Source of the DNA: Schlegelella_A sp036263655 | Lineage (GTDB): Bacteria > Pseudomonadota > Gammaproteobacteria > Burkholderiales > Burkholderiaceae_C | DNA: 64,000 nucleotides | Assembly (NCBI GenBank): GCA_036263655.1 | Contig: DATAGP010000026.1 | Span: forward strand, 12,046 to 76,045 | Reading direction: 5' to 3' | In this document: piece by piece, positions 37,337-48,658 of the stretch | Numbering within the stretch: the first letter of the stretch is position 1 | Layout: each line of letters opens with the position of its first letter | The notes under the pieces: generated by a model | The model's database searches: none | What the model saw: only the letters and a program-made list of their open reading frames with translations | What the model was told of the DNA's origin: nothing | Translations under genes and position numbers: made by a program

Positions 37337-38038
37337 CTAAGGCGGCGCTGCCCGCGTGCCGTACTGCTCCGCCGGCGACGCTGAAGCCGGCGCACGGAAG
37401 CAGCAGACGGTCCAGGCAAGGCCGAGGCTCTCGCCGACCACCGTCTTGGCGCCGTTGCTGCTGGCCCACCAGCGGGCCGGGTCCCAGTCGCGCACCGGGG
37501 CGGCCAGCACGCCGACGGTTGCCGACGGCCCCAGCGCCTCGGCGAACATCATCCGCGAGCGGCGGGCGTGCACGCCGGCCGTGAACAGATCGATGGCGCC
37601 GAGCGTCACGCCCTCGCGGCGCGCCCAGTCGCGCAACGCGACGGCGCTGAGGAAGGTCCGGTCCCGGTCCGCGGCCGGGGCGGGCACCGGCGTCACCGTG
37701 AGCCCGGGCGGCGCTTTGCTGGCGATGAACCCGGCGGCACGCACCGCCGAGCTCACCAGGCCGGGCGGATCGCTCCACGATTCGACCGGGCCGCCGGTCG
37801 TCAGGACGCGCTCGTAGCCGCCGCGCTTGTAGGCGGCGATCGCCTGGCGGAGGTCGGCCTGCTCCAGCCAACCCTCGACGACCAGGATGCGCGCACCGGG
37901 TGCCGGCTCGCTGACGGCGAGGAAGCCGACGATGCGCTGCGCGCCGATCACCAGCGCGGCGGCGAGCGCCGCGGCGATGAGCAGCCAGCCCTGCCAGGTC
38001 GGCAGCCACACCTGCCGGCGGCGGACGAGCGCGAACAT
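37337..38038 (-). CDS. DUF218/YdcF-like membrane-anchored protein
   Basis: A 233-residue protein with one N-terminal transmembrane helix (GWLLIAAALAAALVIGAQRIVGFLAV) and an extracytoplasmic domain of the YdcF/SanA/ElyC type. It shows LVVEGWLEQADLRQAIAAYKRGGYERVLTTGGP and later LFTAGVHARRSRMMFAEAL. Relatives in E. coli affect envelope integrity, but their reaction is unknown. It ends 76 bases from the convergent haloperoxidase-like gene and starts three bases past the crotonase stop, so it is probably co-transcribed with it. Confidence 0.7.
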   Translation of the reverse strand: MFALVRRRQVWLPTWQGWLLIAAALAAALVIGAQRIVGFLAVSEPAPGARILVVEGWLEQADLRQAIAAYKRGGYERVLTTGGPVESWSDPPGLVSSAVRAAGFIASKAPPGLTVTPVPAPAADRDRTFLSAVALRDWARREGVTLGAIDLFTAGVHARRSRMMFAEALGPSATVGVLAAPVRDWDPARWWASSNGAKTVVGESLGLAWTVCCFRAPASASPAEQYGTRAAPP

Positions 38039-38041
38039 CGC

Positions 38042-38881
38042 TCAGACCTGGGCCGAGCTGCCCAGCGCCTCGAACTCCGCCCTGCCCTTGGCCTTCCAGG
38101 CCGCGATCGCCGTCGCCATCTCGTCCGTGTCGAAGATGGCGCTCTGCAGCAGCGTCATCTGCTCGAGCGCGGCCGCGGTCGAATGGTCGCGCGCGTGGTT
38201 CAGGGCCAGCTTGCTGCCGGCGATCGCCAGCGGCGACTTGGCGGCGATCGACCGCGCCAGCGCCAGCGCCCGCTCGTGCAGCGCCGCCGCGTCGGGCAGG
38301 ACGGCATTGACGAGGCCGACCTGCAGCGCGCGCTCGGCGCCGAGCCGCTCGCCGGTGTAGGCCATCTCGCGCGCGACGCCCTGCGGCACGAGCTTCGGCA
38401 GGCGCTGCAGCACGCCGAGGTCGGCGGTCATGCCGATGGAGATCTCCTGCACGGTGAAGAAGGCGTCGGCGCTGCACAGGCGGATGTCGCAGGCGGTGGC
38501 GAGGTCGAGGGCACCGCCGATGCAGCCGCCCTGGATCGCGCAGACGACGGGGAAGCGCGCTTCGTCGAGGGCGCTGAAGCAGTCGATCAGGCGGGCCAAC
38601 GAGCGCTGGAAGGCGAGACGCTCGCGCGCCGTGCCCACATCGAGCATCAGCTCGTCGCCGGCGAAGACGTCCAGGGCCATGCCGGCCGAGAAGTGCTTGC
38701 CGGTCGACGAGATCACGAGCGCGCGCGTGGCGCCGGCGTCGTCGAGCGCGCGGACGGCGTCGCGCACGGCCGGGAAGAACGCCGGCGTCATGGTGTTCAA
38801 TCGCTCGGGCCGGCTCAGCTGCAGGTGGGCGACGCCGTCGTCCTCCTGCGCAAGCTGGAAGAATTCGTTGCTGCTGTTCAT
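38042..38881 (-). CDS. Enoyl-CoA hydratase/isomerase family protein, dienoyl-CoA-isomerase-like
   Basis: A 279-residue crotonase. The oxyanion-hole segments are KHFSAGMALDVF and IQGGCIGGALDLATACDIRLC. The stretch ISIGMTADLGVLQRLPKLV resembles the Asp-containing region of delta3,5-delta2,4-dienoyl-CoA isomerases (ECH1-like) rather than plain hydratases, which carry Glu there. It would then help degrade unsaturated fatty acids with odd double bonds. The start at 38881 is 15 bases from the divergent hydrolase start. Confidence 0.85.
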   Translation of the reverse strand: MNSSNEFFQLAQEDDGVAHLQLSRPERLNTMTPAFFPAVRDAVRALDDAGATRALVISSTGKHFSAGMALDVFAGDELMLDVGTARERLAFQRSLARLIDCFSALDEARFPVVCAIQGGCIGGALDLATACDIRLCSADAFFTVQEISIGMTADLGVLQRLPKLVPQGVAREMAYTGERLGAERALQVGLVNAVLPDAAALHERALALARSIAAKSPLAIAGSKLALNHARDHSTAAALEQMTLLQSAIFDTDEMATAIAAWKAKGRAEFEALGSSAQV

Positions 38882-38896
38882 GGCGGGGTGTCGAAG

Positions 38897-39753
38897 ATGG
38901 AACGGACGATTCGAACGCACGACGGGCTGACGCTGCGCGGCCGCGACTGGCCCGCCAGCGGCGGCCGCGGCACGATTGTCCTCGTCCACGGGCTGGGCGA
39001 GCACATCGGCCGCTACGAGCACGTGGCGGCGAGCCTCAACGAGCACGGCTGGCGCGTCGTCGCCTTCGACCAGCGCGGCCACGGCGCGAGCGAAGGCGAG
39101 CGCGGGCGGCTCGGCGCCGCCGACGACCTGCTCGTCGATCTGGCGCCGGTGCTCGACGCCGCCCATGCCGAGGCGCCCCGGCCGCTGGTCCTGCTCGGCC
39201 ACAGCATGGGCGGCACGGTCGCGGCGCGCTTCGTCGCTGCGGGCCTCGAGTCGCCACGGCCGGGCTGGTACCGGCCGGTCGACGCGCTCGTCCTCTCCTC
39301 GCCGGCGCTCGAGACCGGCATGTCGATGGCGCAGAAGGCCATGCTCGCGACGCTCGGGCCGGTGACGCCGAATCTCGCCGTCGGCAACGGCCTGAAGCCG
39401 GAGGGCATCTCGCGCGACCCGGCGGTCGTCGCCGCCTACGTGGCCGACCCGCTGGTGCACGACCGGATCGCGCCGCGGCTGGCCCGCTTCATCGTCGATG
39501 CCGGCGACGTCGTGCGGACGGTCGCGCCGCGCTGGACCGTGCCCACGCTGCTGCTCTATGCCGGCAGCGACCGCATCGTCGCGCCGTCCGGAAGCGCCGC
39601 CTTCGCCGCGGCCGCGCCGCCCGGCGTCGTGCGGGCGCACGTGTTCCCGGCGCTGTTCCACGAGATCTTCAACGAACCCGAGAAGGCCGAGGTGCTATCG
39701 GTCCTGAACGAGTGGCTCGATACACTGCCCGCTTCCCCCGAGAGGAGCCCGCG

Positions 39754-39757
<4 letters not shown>
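38897..39757 (+). CDS. Alpha/beta hydrolase, monoacylglycerol-lipase-like
   Basis: A 286-residue serine hydrolase of the lysophospholipase/MGL (Hydrolase_4) family. It has VLVHGLGEHIGRYEHVAASL, FDQRGHGASEGERG, the nucleophile Ser in LLGHSMGGTVAARF, the acid in YAGSDRIVAPSGS and the His in ALFHEIFNEPEK. The lid region is long. No signal peptide. ATG at 38897 is used; the stop overlaps the M20 peptidase ATG (ATGA). With the divergent crotonase this suggests lipid catabolism, as inference. Confidence 0.87.
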
Positions 39758-41228
<1,471 letters not shown>

Positions 41229-41253
<25 letters not shown>

Positions 41254-42905
41254 GGCCGGCCGACGAGCGCCAGCGCAACGGCCTCGGCGGTCTCGATGCC
41301 GTCGACCGCCGCCGACATGATCCCGCCGGCATAGCCCGCGCCCTCGCCGGCCGGATAGAGGCCGCGCACGTTCAGGCTTTGCCGATCGCGGCCGCGCGGG
41401 ATGCGCAGCGGCGATGAGGTCCGTGTCTCGACGCCCGTGAGCACCGCGTCGGCCATGGCGAAGCCGGCGATCTGGCGCTCGAATGCCGGCAGCGCCTCGC
41501 GGATCGCCGCGATGGCGTAGGCCGGCAGGCTTTCGTTGCCGGGCGCGGCCAGATCGGTCGGCCGCACGGAGGGCGTGTACGACGGCAGCACGGCGCCGAA
41601 GTTCGTCGATGCACGGCCGGCGAGGAAGTCGCCGACGCGCTGCCCGGGCGCCGCGTAGTCGCCGCCGCCGAGCACGAAGGCGCGCGACTCCCAGAAGCGC
41701 TGGAACGCGATGCCGTCGAGCGGAGGCACCGCGCCGGGTCCGGAGGCGTCGGCACGATAGTCCTGCGGCGCCAGGCCGACGACGATGCCGGCGTTGGCGT
41801 TGCGCTCGTTGCGCGAGTACTGGCTCATGCCGTTGGTGACGACGCGGCCGGGCTCGGAGGTCGCGGCGACGACGGTCCCGCCCGGACACATGCAGAAGCT
41901 GTACACCGAGCGACCGTTCTTCGCGTGGTGGACGAGGCGGTAGTCGGCGGCGCCGAGCAGCGGGTGCCCGGCGTGCGCGCCGAAGCGGGCCCGGTCGATC
42001 AGGCCCTGCGGGTGCTCGATGCGAAACCCGATCGAGAACGGCTTGGCTTCCATGGCCACGCCGCGCTCGTGCAGCATGGCGAAGCTGTCGCGGGCGCTGT
42101 GCCCGAGCGCGAGCACCACCTGCGCGGCGTCGATCTCGCTGCGCCCCTGCGCGGTCTCGACGACGAGGCCGCGCACCGCGCCGGCGTCGATCGCCACGTC
42201 GACGACGCGGGTGCCGAAGCGGACTTCGCCGCCCAGCCGCTCGATCTCCGCGCGCATCTTCTCGACCACGCCGACGAGGCGGAAGGTGCCGATGTGCGGC
42301 TTGGCGACGAACAGGATCTCCTCGGGCGCACCGGCGCGCACGAACTCGTCGAGCACCTTGCGCGTCAGGTGGCGCGGGTCGCTGATCTGGCTCCACAGCT
42401 TGCCGTCGGAGAAGGTGCCGGCGCCGCCTTCGCCGAACTGCACGTTCGATTCCGGGTCGAGCACGCCGCGCCGCCACAGCCCCCAGGTGTCGCGCGTCCG
42501 CTCGCGCACCGGCTTGCCGCGCTCGAGGACGATGGGACGAAAGCCCATCTGCGCGAGCACGAGCGCGCTGAAGAGTCCGCACGGTCCGAAGCCGACGACC
42601 ACCGGACGGCGCGCCGGCCCTGCCGCGGCGGCCGCATGGGCGACGACGCGGTAGCGGGTGTCGGGCGCCGGGCGCACGTGCGGATCGGCGGCGCAGGCGG
42701 CGAGGACCGCCGCCTCGCCGTCGACCTCGCAATCGACGGTGTAGACGAAGACGATCGCCGAGCGCTTGCGCGCGTCGTAGCCGCGCTTGAAGACCGTGAG
42801 GCTGCGCAGCGCGTCGGCAGGGATGCCGAGCTTCGCCAGCACCGCTTGGCGCAGTGCCGCTTCGGCATGCTCCAGCGGCAGGCGGATCTCGGTCAGGCGC
42901 AGCAT
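41229..42905 (-). CDS. FAD-dependent dehydrogenase of the COG2509 type
   Basis: A 558-residue flavoprotein. An N-terminal roughly 90-residue domain precedes the dinucleotide fold VVVGFGPCGLFSALVLAQMG (Gly-x-Gly-x-x-Gly with Pro-Cys). Family blocks follow: NVQFGEGGAGTFSDGKLWSQI, FVAKPHIGTFRL, LALGHSARDSFAML, SFCMCPGGTVVAATSEPG and the C-terminal LYPAGEGAGYAGGIMSAAVDGI. Members are widespread, conserved and of unknown substrate. It lies 69 bases downstream of amgK on the same strand. Confidence 0.9.
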
Positions 42906-42974
42906 GGCCGCTGGCGGTTCAGCCGCGCCGGCTCTGCGGACGCCGCCGGAAGGCTCGCGGCGCGCTCACCGAAC

Positions 42975-44042
42975 TCAGTGAAACGCCTCGATCCGCGTCG
43001 CGCCCATCAGCGGCTCGAGCAGGCGGGCCAGGGGCCGCAAGGGCGCGTAGCGCGTGGCCGTCTTGTGGGCGTAGGCGAAGAAGCGCGGCAGGTCCTCGCT
43101 GTAGGCCGGCTTGCCGTCGCGATGGCGCAGGCGCGAGAAGATGCCGAGCACCTTGAGGTGGCGTTGCAGGCCCATCCACTCGAGGGCGCGCCAGAACTCG
43201 CCGAAGTCGCTGCCGACCGGCAGGCCGGCACGCCGGGCCGCGTCCCAGTAGCGGACGGCCCAGTCGAGCTCCTCCTCCTCGCTCCAGGAGATGAAGGCGT
43301 CGCGCAGCAGCGAGGCGACGTCGTACGAGATCGGTCCGGCGACGGCATCCTGAAAGTCGAGGATGCCGGGGTTGGGGTCGGCCACCATGAGGTTGCGCGG
43401 CATCCAGTCGCGGTGCACGGCGACGCGCGGCTGGGCCAGCGCGCTGGCGACGAGCAGGTCGGCGGCCGCGTTCCAGACGGCCCGCTCCTCCTCGGACCAG
43501 GCGACGCCGCAATGCGTCGCCACGCACCACTCGGGGAAGAGGGCGAGCTCGCGGCGCAGCAAGGCGTCATCGTACGGGGGCAGGCCTTCGGCGGGCACGC
43601 GCAGCTGCCAGGTCAGCAGGGCACCGAGCGCGTCGCGCATGAGCGTCTGCACGCGGCGCGAGTCGGCGCCGGCGACGGCCTGCTGCAGGGTGCGCAGGTA
43701 GGGCTGGTCGCCGAGGTCGTCGAGCAGGAGGAACCCGTTCTCGACATCGGCCTCGAGGACGCGCGGTGCGTGCAGGCCGGCGGCGGCGATGAGGCCGGCG
43801 ACGTGCACGAAGGGGCGCACGTCCTCGTGCGCGGGCGGCGCGTCCATGACGATGACGCTGCCGCCGCTGGCCCGGTCGGCGCGCAGGTACCGCCGGAAGC
43901 TGGCATCGCTCGATGCCGGTCGCAGGCTGCCGGGATCGATGCCGTAGCGCCCGGCGACGCCGTCGAGCCAGGCTGCGAACGTCAGCGCGCGGGACGGATC
44001 GGCCCACTCGATTCGGGCGGGCGGTGCGGTCGGGGGAGTCAC
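42975..44042 (-). CDS. amgK: Cell-wall-recycling sugar kinase AmgK (aminoglycoside-phosphotransferase fold)
   Basis: A 355-residue cytosolic kinase. In pseudomonads AmgK phosphorylates the anomeric hydroxyl of MurNAc/GlcNAc, feeding MurU and bypassing de novo UDP-MurNAc synthesis. Visible motifs are ASSDASFRRYLR, the catalytic loop VAVHRDWMPRNLMV and the metal-binding ILDFQDAVAGPISYDVASLLRDAF. It is divergent from lptD-surA-rsmA as in other bacteria, but murU, its usual partner, is not next to it; the COG2509 flavoprotein follows instead. The start is GTG at 44042; no in-frame ATG is available, and upstream rare starts would be inside the promoter. Confidence 0.85.
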   Translation of the reverse strand: MTPPTAPPARIEWADPSRALTFAAWLDGVAGRYGIDPGSLRPASSDASFRRYLRADRASGGSVIVMDAPPAHEDVRPFVHVAGLIAAAGLHAPRVLEADVENGFLLLDDLGDQPYLRTLQQAVAGADSRRVQTLMRDALGALLTWQLRVPAEGLPPYDDALLRRELALFPEWCVATHCGVAWSEEERAVWNAAADLLVASALAQPRVAVHRDWMPRNLMVADPNPGILDFQDAVAGPISYDVASLLRDAFISWSEEEELDWAVRYWDAARRAGLPVGSDFGEFWRALEWMGLQRHLKVLGIFSRLRHRDGKPAYSEDLPRFFAYAHKTATRYAPLRPLARLLEPLMGATRIEAFH

Positions 44043-44084
44043 GTCGGGGAGCGGCGGGCCGTGCCGTCGTCGACAGGGCTCATG

Positions 44085-44098
44085 GATAATCGATTCTA
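44085..44098. promoter_or_regulatory. Overlapping divergent -10 boxes for amgK and lptD
   Basis: On the plus strand GATAAT (44085-44090) and on the minus strand TAGAAT (44098-44093) lie side by side in the short gap. Each matches the sigma-70 -10 at five of six positions. Starts near 44097 (plus) and 44086 (minus) would give leaders of about 9 bases for lptD (ATG 44106) and about 44 for amgK. No good -35 is seen on either strand. Confidence 0.4.
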
Positions 44099-44105
44099 CA
44101 AATCG

Positions 44106-46550
44106 ATGCCGGTGCCCGCGAGGGCCCGGCATTGCCTTTGCCGGCCTCGCGCGCCCAGCGCCCCGCCCGCCTCGCCCTTGCGTCAAGCCCCCGCCCACCT
44201 CTGCCTTGTCTGCGTCCGGCTCGACGGACGCCTGCGGCACAGTCTCCTCGCGGCCGTACTGGGAACCACGGCGCTGTCGGCGCTCGCGCAGCCCGTTCCG
44301 GCGGCTTCGGGCATCGCCCTGCGCCCCGCGGAGTCGCTGCAGGCGCCGCCGCGCGGCGACGCCGGGCGCCGGCTGCCGATCATCCTGCGCGCGCGCGAGC
44401 TGCGCGCCCGCCCCGATCTCGACGCGCAGGCATCGGGCGACGTCGAGTTCCGCCGCGGCTCGGTCGTGATCCGGGCCGACCAGCTCAACTACGACCACGC
44501 CGAGGACCTCGCCTGGGCGACCGGGAACGTCGTCGTCAGTCGCGACGGCAACGTGTTCAGCGGCCCCGAGCTGCAGCTGCAGGTCGAGCGCTTCAAGGGC
44601 TTCTTCACCCAGCCCACCTATCGCTTCGCGCGGACCGGCGCCGGCGGCAAGGCGGCGCGGGTCGAGCTCGTCGACGATCACCGCGCCATCGCCAGCGACG
44701 CCACCTACTCGAGCTGCACGATCGAGGACGGCGACGAGGAGCCGGTCTGGATCATCAAGACGCGCGAGCTGCGCATCGACAACGAGACCAACGAAGGCGT
44801 GGCACGCGATGCGGTGCTGCGCTTCTACGGCGTGCCGATCCTCGCCTCCCCGGTGCTCAGCTTCCCGCTCACCGACGCGCGCAAGTCGGGCTTCCTGCCG
44901 CCGAGCTTCGGGCTCGACAGCCGGAGCGGCTTCCAGGCCGCGATCCCCTACTACTGGAACATCGCCCCGAACCGCGACGCCACCTTCACGCTGTCGCAGA
45001 GCACGCGGCGGGGGCCCGCCCTGGAGACCGAGTTCCGCTATCTCGAGCCGCGCTTCGCCGGCGAGGTCGGCTACAAGATCATGCCGCACGACTCGGAAGC
45101 GGACCGCTCGCGCTACTCGCTCCGCGTCGACCACGAAGGCCTGCTGCCCTACGACGCCTTCGCCCAGGTCCGGCTGCTGCGCGTCTCCGACGACGACTAC
45201 TGGAAGGACTTCCCGCGCGAGCTGCGCACGCCGACGCCGCGCCTGCTGCCGACCGACCTCCTCGTCACGCGGCCGTTGCGCGACTGGACGGGCTATGCGC
45301 GGGTGATGCGCTGGCAGGTGCTGCAGACCGACGACCCGACGACGCGGATCGAGTCGCCCTACGAGCGCGCGCCGCAGATCGGCGCCCGCTACGACATGCC
45401 CTGGCGAAGCGGGCTGCAGGTGGCGTTCGAGACCGAGTTCAACCGCTTCACCGACCCGGACGACATCTATGCCGGCGACCGGCCGACCGGGCTCCGCCTG
45501 CACGCGCTCGGCAGCATCAGCCGTCCCTTCCTGCGCCCGGGCTGGGCACTGACGCCGAAGGTGTCGTTCAATGCCGCCTCCTACTCGCTCGACCGCACCT
45601 CGACGAGCGGGCGCAGGACGGTGAGCCGCGTCGTGCCGACGATCAGCGTCGACAGTGCCTGGACGCTCGAGAGGCCGGCGAGCTTCTTCGGCCGCGACGT
45701 GCTGCAGACGCTCGAGCCGCGCCTCTTCTACGTCAACACGCCGTATCGAAGGCAGCTCGACCTGCCCAACTTCGATGCCGCGCCGAAGGACTTCAACTTC
45801 GACTCGATCTTCACCGAGAACACCTTCTCCGGGGTGGATCGCGTGTCCGACTCGCACCAGCTGACGGCTGGGGTCATCTCGAGGGTCCTTGATCCGAACA
45901 CGGGCGTCGAGGCGCTGCGCGTCGGCATCGCGCAACGCTACCTGTTCCGCGACCAGCGCATCACGCCGGACGGCACGCCTCTGGAGCGTCGCTTTTCCGA
46001 CGTCCTCGTTCTCGGCTCGACGACCCTGGTTCCGAGCTGGACCTTCGACGCTGCCGCCCAGTACAACCCCGACCTGCGGCGGATCGGCCGCTCGTTCGCG
46101 GGCTTCCGCTATTCGCCGGGACCGTATCGCACGGTGGGCCTGGCCTATCGGGTGTCGAGGGGCCTCAGCGAGCAGTTCGAGCTCGGCTGGCAGTGGCCCG
46201 TCATCGGCCCCACGCCGGGACCCGACGCGGCTGCCCGGAGCGGGACGGGGAAGTGCCGCGGCACGCTCTACACGGTCGGCCGCGTCAACTACAGCACCCG
46301 CGACCGCCGCGTCACCGACTCGATCGCCGGCTTCGAGTACGACGCCGGATGCTGGATCGGGCGGATCGTCGCCGAGCGTCTGTCGACCGGCCGCGACGAG
46401 GCGACGACGCGCCTCTTGGTGCAGCTGGAACTCGTCGGGCTGTCGCGGCTCGGATCGAATCCGCTCAAGGTCTTGAAGGACAATGTGCCCGGCTACCGGC
46501 TGCTCCGCGACGAGCGCACGACGACCACTCCGTTCACTCCCTATGACTGA
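44106..46550 (+). CDS. lptD: LPS-assembly outer-membrane protein LptD
   Basis: The large beta-barrel that inserts LPS into the outer leaflet together with LptE. About 814 residues. The signal-like segment HSLLAAVLGTTALSALAQ is preceded by an unusually long Cys/Arg/Pro-rich N-terminus. The OstA domain follows (ASGDVEFRRGSVVIRADQLNYDHAEDLAWATGNVVV), then the barrel with GFLPPSFGLDSRSGFQAAIPYYWNIAPNRDATF and later AYRVSRGLSEQFELGWQWP. The ATG at 44106 is preferred because a -10 box would exclude the in-frame ATG at 44082; TTG at 44178 is another candidate. It overlaps surA by eight bases. Its partner LptE is encoded at 55363. Confidence 0.93.
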   Translation: MPVPARARHCLCRPRAPSAPPASPLRQAPAHLCLVCVRLDGRLRHSLLAAVLGTTALSALAQPVPAASGIALRPAESLQAPPRGDAGRRLPIILRARELRARPDLDAQASGDVEFRRGSVVIRADQLNYDHAEDLAWATGNVVVSRDGNVFSGPELQLQVERFKGFFTQPTYRFARTGAGGKAARVELVDDHRAIASDATYSSCTIEDGDEEPVWIIKTRELRIDNETNEGVARDAVLRFYGVPILASPVLSFPLTDARKSGFLPPSFGLDSRSGFQAAIPYYWNIAPNRDATFTLSQSTRRGPALETEFRYLEPRFAGEVGYKIMPHDSEADRSRYSLRVDHEGLLPYDAFAQVRLLRVSDDDYWKDFPRELRTPTPRLLPTDLLVTRPLRDWTGYARVMRWQVLQTDDPTTRIESPYERAPQIGARYDMPWRSGLQVAFETEFNRFTDPDDIYAGDRPTGLRLHALGSISRPFLRPGWALTPKVSFNAASYSLDRTSTSGRRTVSRVVPTISVDSAWTLERPASFFGRDVLQTLEPRLFYVNTPYRRQLDLPNFDAAPKDFNFDSIFTENTFSGVDRVSDSHQLTAGVISRVLDPNTGVEALRVGIAQRYLFRDQRITPDGTPLERRFSDVLVLGSTTLVPSWTFDAAAQYNPDLRRIGRSFAGFRYSPGPYRTVGLAYRVSRGLSEQFELGWQWPVIGPTPGPDAAARSGTGKCRGTLYTVGRVNYSTRDRRVTDSIAGFEYDAGCWIGRIVAERLSTGRDEATTRLLVQLELVGLSRLGSNPLKVLKDNVPGYRLLRDERTTTTPFTPYD

Positions 46551-47844
46551 CCCGCACCTCCTCTTCCGGCGCGCCCTCGCCGCGCTGGTCCTCGCCGCGG
46601 CCGGCGCCTCCGCCTGGGCGCAGACCGGCGACTACATCATCGCCGTCGTCAACCAGGAGCTCGTCACCCACAGCGAGCTGCAACAGCGGCTCGCCAGCAT
46701 CCGCGAAGAGGCGGCCCGCAACCGGGCGCCGCTGCCGCCGCCCACCGCGCTGCGCCAGCAGGTGCTCGACACCCTGATCGACGAGCGGGTGCTGGTCACC
46801 AACGCGCGCGACTCCGGCATGAAGATCGACGAGCCCGAGATCGACCGCGCCGTCGCCACCGTCGCGGCACAGAACCAGGTCACGGTGACGCAGCTGCGCG
46901 AGCGCCTGCGTCGCGAGGGCATCCCCTACACGCGCTTTCGGGACAACATCCGCGACCAGATGCTGGTCGAACGGATGCGCGAGCGCGAAGTCGTGAACCG
47001 GATCCGCGTCACCGACGCCGAGATCGACGCCTGGATCGAAGCCCGCCGATCCCAGGTGGGGGCCGATTCGGAGCTGAACATCGCGCAGGTGCTCGTCACC
47101 GTGCCGGAAGGCGCCGGCGAGTCGGTGGTGGCCGAGCGCCGGGAACGTGCGCTCGGCGCGCTGCGGCGCGTGCGCGGCGGCGAGGATTTCGCCGCCGTCG
47201 CCCGGGAGCTCTCCGAGGACGGCAACCGCGCCCAGGGCGGCGAGATCGGCATGCGCGCCGCCGGCCGCCTCCCCGACGTGTTCCTTCGCGCCGTCGGGCC
47301 GCTCAAGCCGGGCGAGGTGGCGCCAGAGCTGCTGCGCACCGGTGCCGGGTTCCACGTCCTCAAGCTCATCGAGCGCAAGGCGGCATCGGCGTTCAACGTC
47401 TCGCAGACGCGGGCCCGGCACATCCTCCTGCGTCCTTCGGCCGAGCTGACCGCAGAGACGGCGGCGCGCCGCCTCGCCCAGTTCAAGCGTGACATCCTCG
47501 CCGGCACACGCACCTTCGAAGCGCTGGCCATCGAGAACTCGCAGGACGCCAGCGCGCCGCAGGGCGGCGACCTCGGCTGGTCGTCGCCCGGCTCGTTCGT
47601 GCCGGAGTTCGATGAGGTCATGGCGACGCTCCCCATCGGCGGCATCTCGGATCCGGTCGCGACGCGCTTCGGCGTGCACCTGATCCAGGTCGTCGACCGC
47701 CGTGTCGTCACGCTCGACGCGCGCCAGCAGCGCGAGCAGGCCCGCAACGCCCTGCGCGAGGAGAAGTTCGAGGCGGCCTACAACGAGTGGCTGCGCGACC
47801 TGCGCGGCCGCGCCTACGTCGAGCTCCGGGAACCTCCGCAGTAG
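46543..47844 (+). CDS. surA: Periplasmic chaperone and peptidyl-prolyl isomerase SurA
   Basis: Delivers unfolded outer-membrane proteins, including LptD, to the Bam machine. 433 residues: signal peptide (ALAALVLAAAGASAWA), N-terminal chaperone module (DYIIAVVNQELVTHSELQQRL ... LRQQVLDTLIDERVL), two parvulin domains at roughly 175-275 and 290-390 (NIAQVLVTVP ... GGEIGMRAAGRLPDVF; ARHILLRPSAE ... GGDLGWSSPGSFVPEF), and the C-terminal helix. It is translated from an ATG inside the lptD end. pdxA, which commonly follows, is absent. Confidence 0.96.
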   Translation: MTDPHLLFRRALAALVLAAAGASAWAQTGDYIIAVVNQELVTHSELQQRLASIREEAARNRAPLPPPTALRQQVLDTLIDERVLVTNARDSGMKIDEPEIDRAVATVAAQNQVTVTQLRERLRREGIPYTRFRDNIRDQMLVERMREREVVNRIRVTDAEIDAWIEARRSQVGADSELNIAQVLVTVPEGAGESVVAERRERALGALRRVRGGEDFAAVARELSEDGNRAQGGEIGMRAAGRLPDVFLRAVGPLKPGEVAPELLRTGAGFHVLKLIERKAASAFNVSQTRARHILLRPSAELTAETAARRLAQFKRDILAGTRTFEALAIENSQDASAPQGGDLGWSSPGSFVPEFDEVMATLPIGGISDPVATRFGVHLIQVVDRRVVTLDARQQREQARNALREEKFEAAYNEWLRDLRGRAYVELREPPQ

Positions 47845-47860
47845 CGGCGGGGCCGCGCCC

Positions 47861-48658
47861 TTGCCGCCGTTCGCCCGCAAGCGCTTCGGACAGCACTTCC
47901 TGGCCGACGCCTCGGCCGTCGAGCGGATCGTCGCCAGCATCGATCCGCGCCCGGGTCAGGCCCTGGTCGAGATCGGGCCGGGACGCGGCGCCATCACCCT
48001 GCCGATCCTCGATCGCTGCCGGCAGCTCACGGTGATCGAGCTCGACCGCGACCTCGTCGGCCGGCTGCGGCGCACGCCGGGGCTGGAGGTGATCGAGGCC
48101 GATGCGCTCGAGGTCGACTTCACGGCCCTCGCGCCGGGCGGCGTGGCGGGCCGACCGCTGCGAGTGTTCGGCAACCTGCCCTACAACATCTCCACGCCCA
48201 TTCTTTTCCATCTGCTCGAGGCCGCCGAGCGCATCGCCGACCAGCACTTCATGCTGCAGCGGGAAGTGGTCGAGCGGATGGCGGCGGCGCCTGGCGGCAA
48301 GGACTACGGCCGGCTCAGCGTCATGCTGCAGTGGCGCTACGCGATCGAGGCGCTCTTCGACGTCGGCCCCGAGGCGTTCGTGCCGCCGCCGCGGGTCTGG
48401 TCCGCGGTGGTGCGGATGACGCCTCTTGCGGGCACCGGCGACATCGACCGCGCGCTTCTGGGCGAGATCGTCACGGTCGCGTTCTCGCAGCGGCGCAAGC
48501 TCCTGCGCCACACGCTCGGCCGCTGGCTCGAGACGCGCGGCGGCGGCGTGCCGTTCGACGTGCAGCGCCGCGCCGAGGAGGTTCCGGTGCAGGAGTACCT
48601 GCGGCTCGCCGCGGCCGTCGGCCGGGAGCGTGTCCCGGCCGCGCCGCGCTCAGGCTAG
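47861..48658 (+). CDS. rsmA: 16S rRNA dimethyladenosine transferase RsmA (KsgA)
   Basis: Dimethylates two adjacent adenines near the 3' end of 16S rRNA. The 265-residue protein has FARKRFGQHFL, the SAM motif LVEIGPGRGAITLPIL, the acidic-loop VIELDRDL, the catalytic NLPYNISTPILFHLL (NLPY) and the C-terminal YAIEALFDVGPEAFVPPPRVWSAVVRM. No ATG or GTG precedes RKRFGQHFL in frame near the surA stop, so TTG at 47861 (16 bases after surA) is taken. It closes the lptD-surA-rsmA operon. Confidence 0.93.
   Translation: MPPFARKRFGQHFLADASAVERIVASIDPRPGQALVEIGPGRGAITLPILDRCRQLTVIELDRDLVGRLRRTPGLEVIEADALEVDFTALAPGGVAGRPLRVFGNLPYNISTPILFHLLEAAERIADQHFMLQREVVERMAAAPGGKDYGRLSVMLQWRYAIEALFDVGPEAFVPPPRVWSAVVRMTPLAGTGDIDRALLGEIVTVAFSQRRKLLRHTLGRWLETRGGGVPFDVQRRAEEVPVQEYLRLAAAVGRERVPAAPRSG

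Noticed and set aside
41925..44081. Long in-frame extension upstream of lptD making a 1541-codon frame
   Set aside because: It lies antisense to amgK and the flavoprotein gene; the LptD-specific sequence and promoter begin only near 44085.
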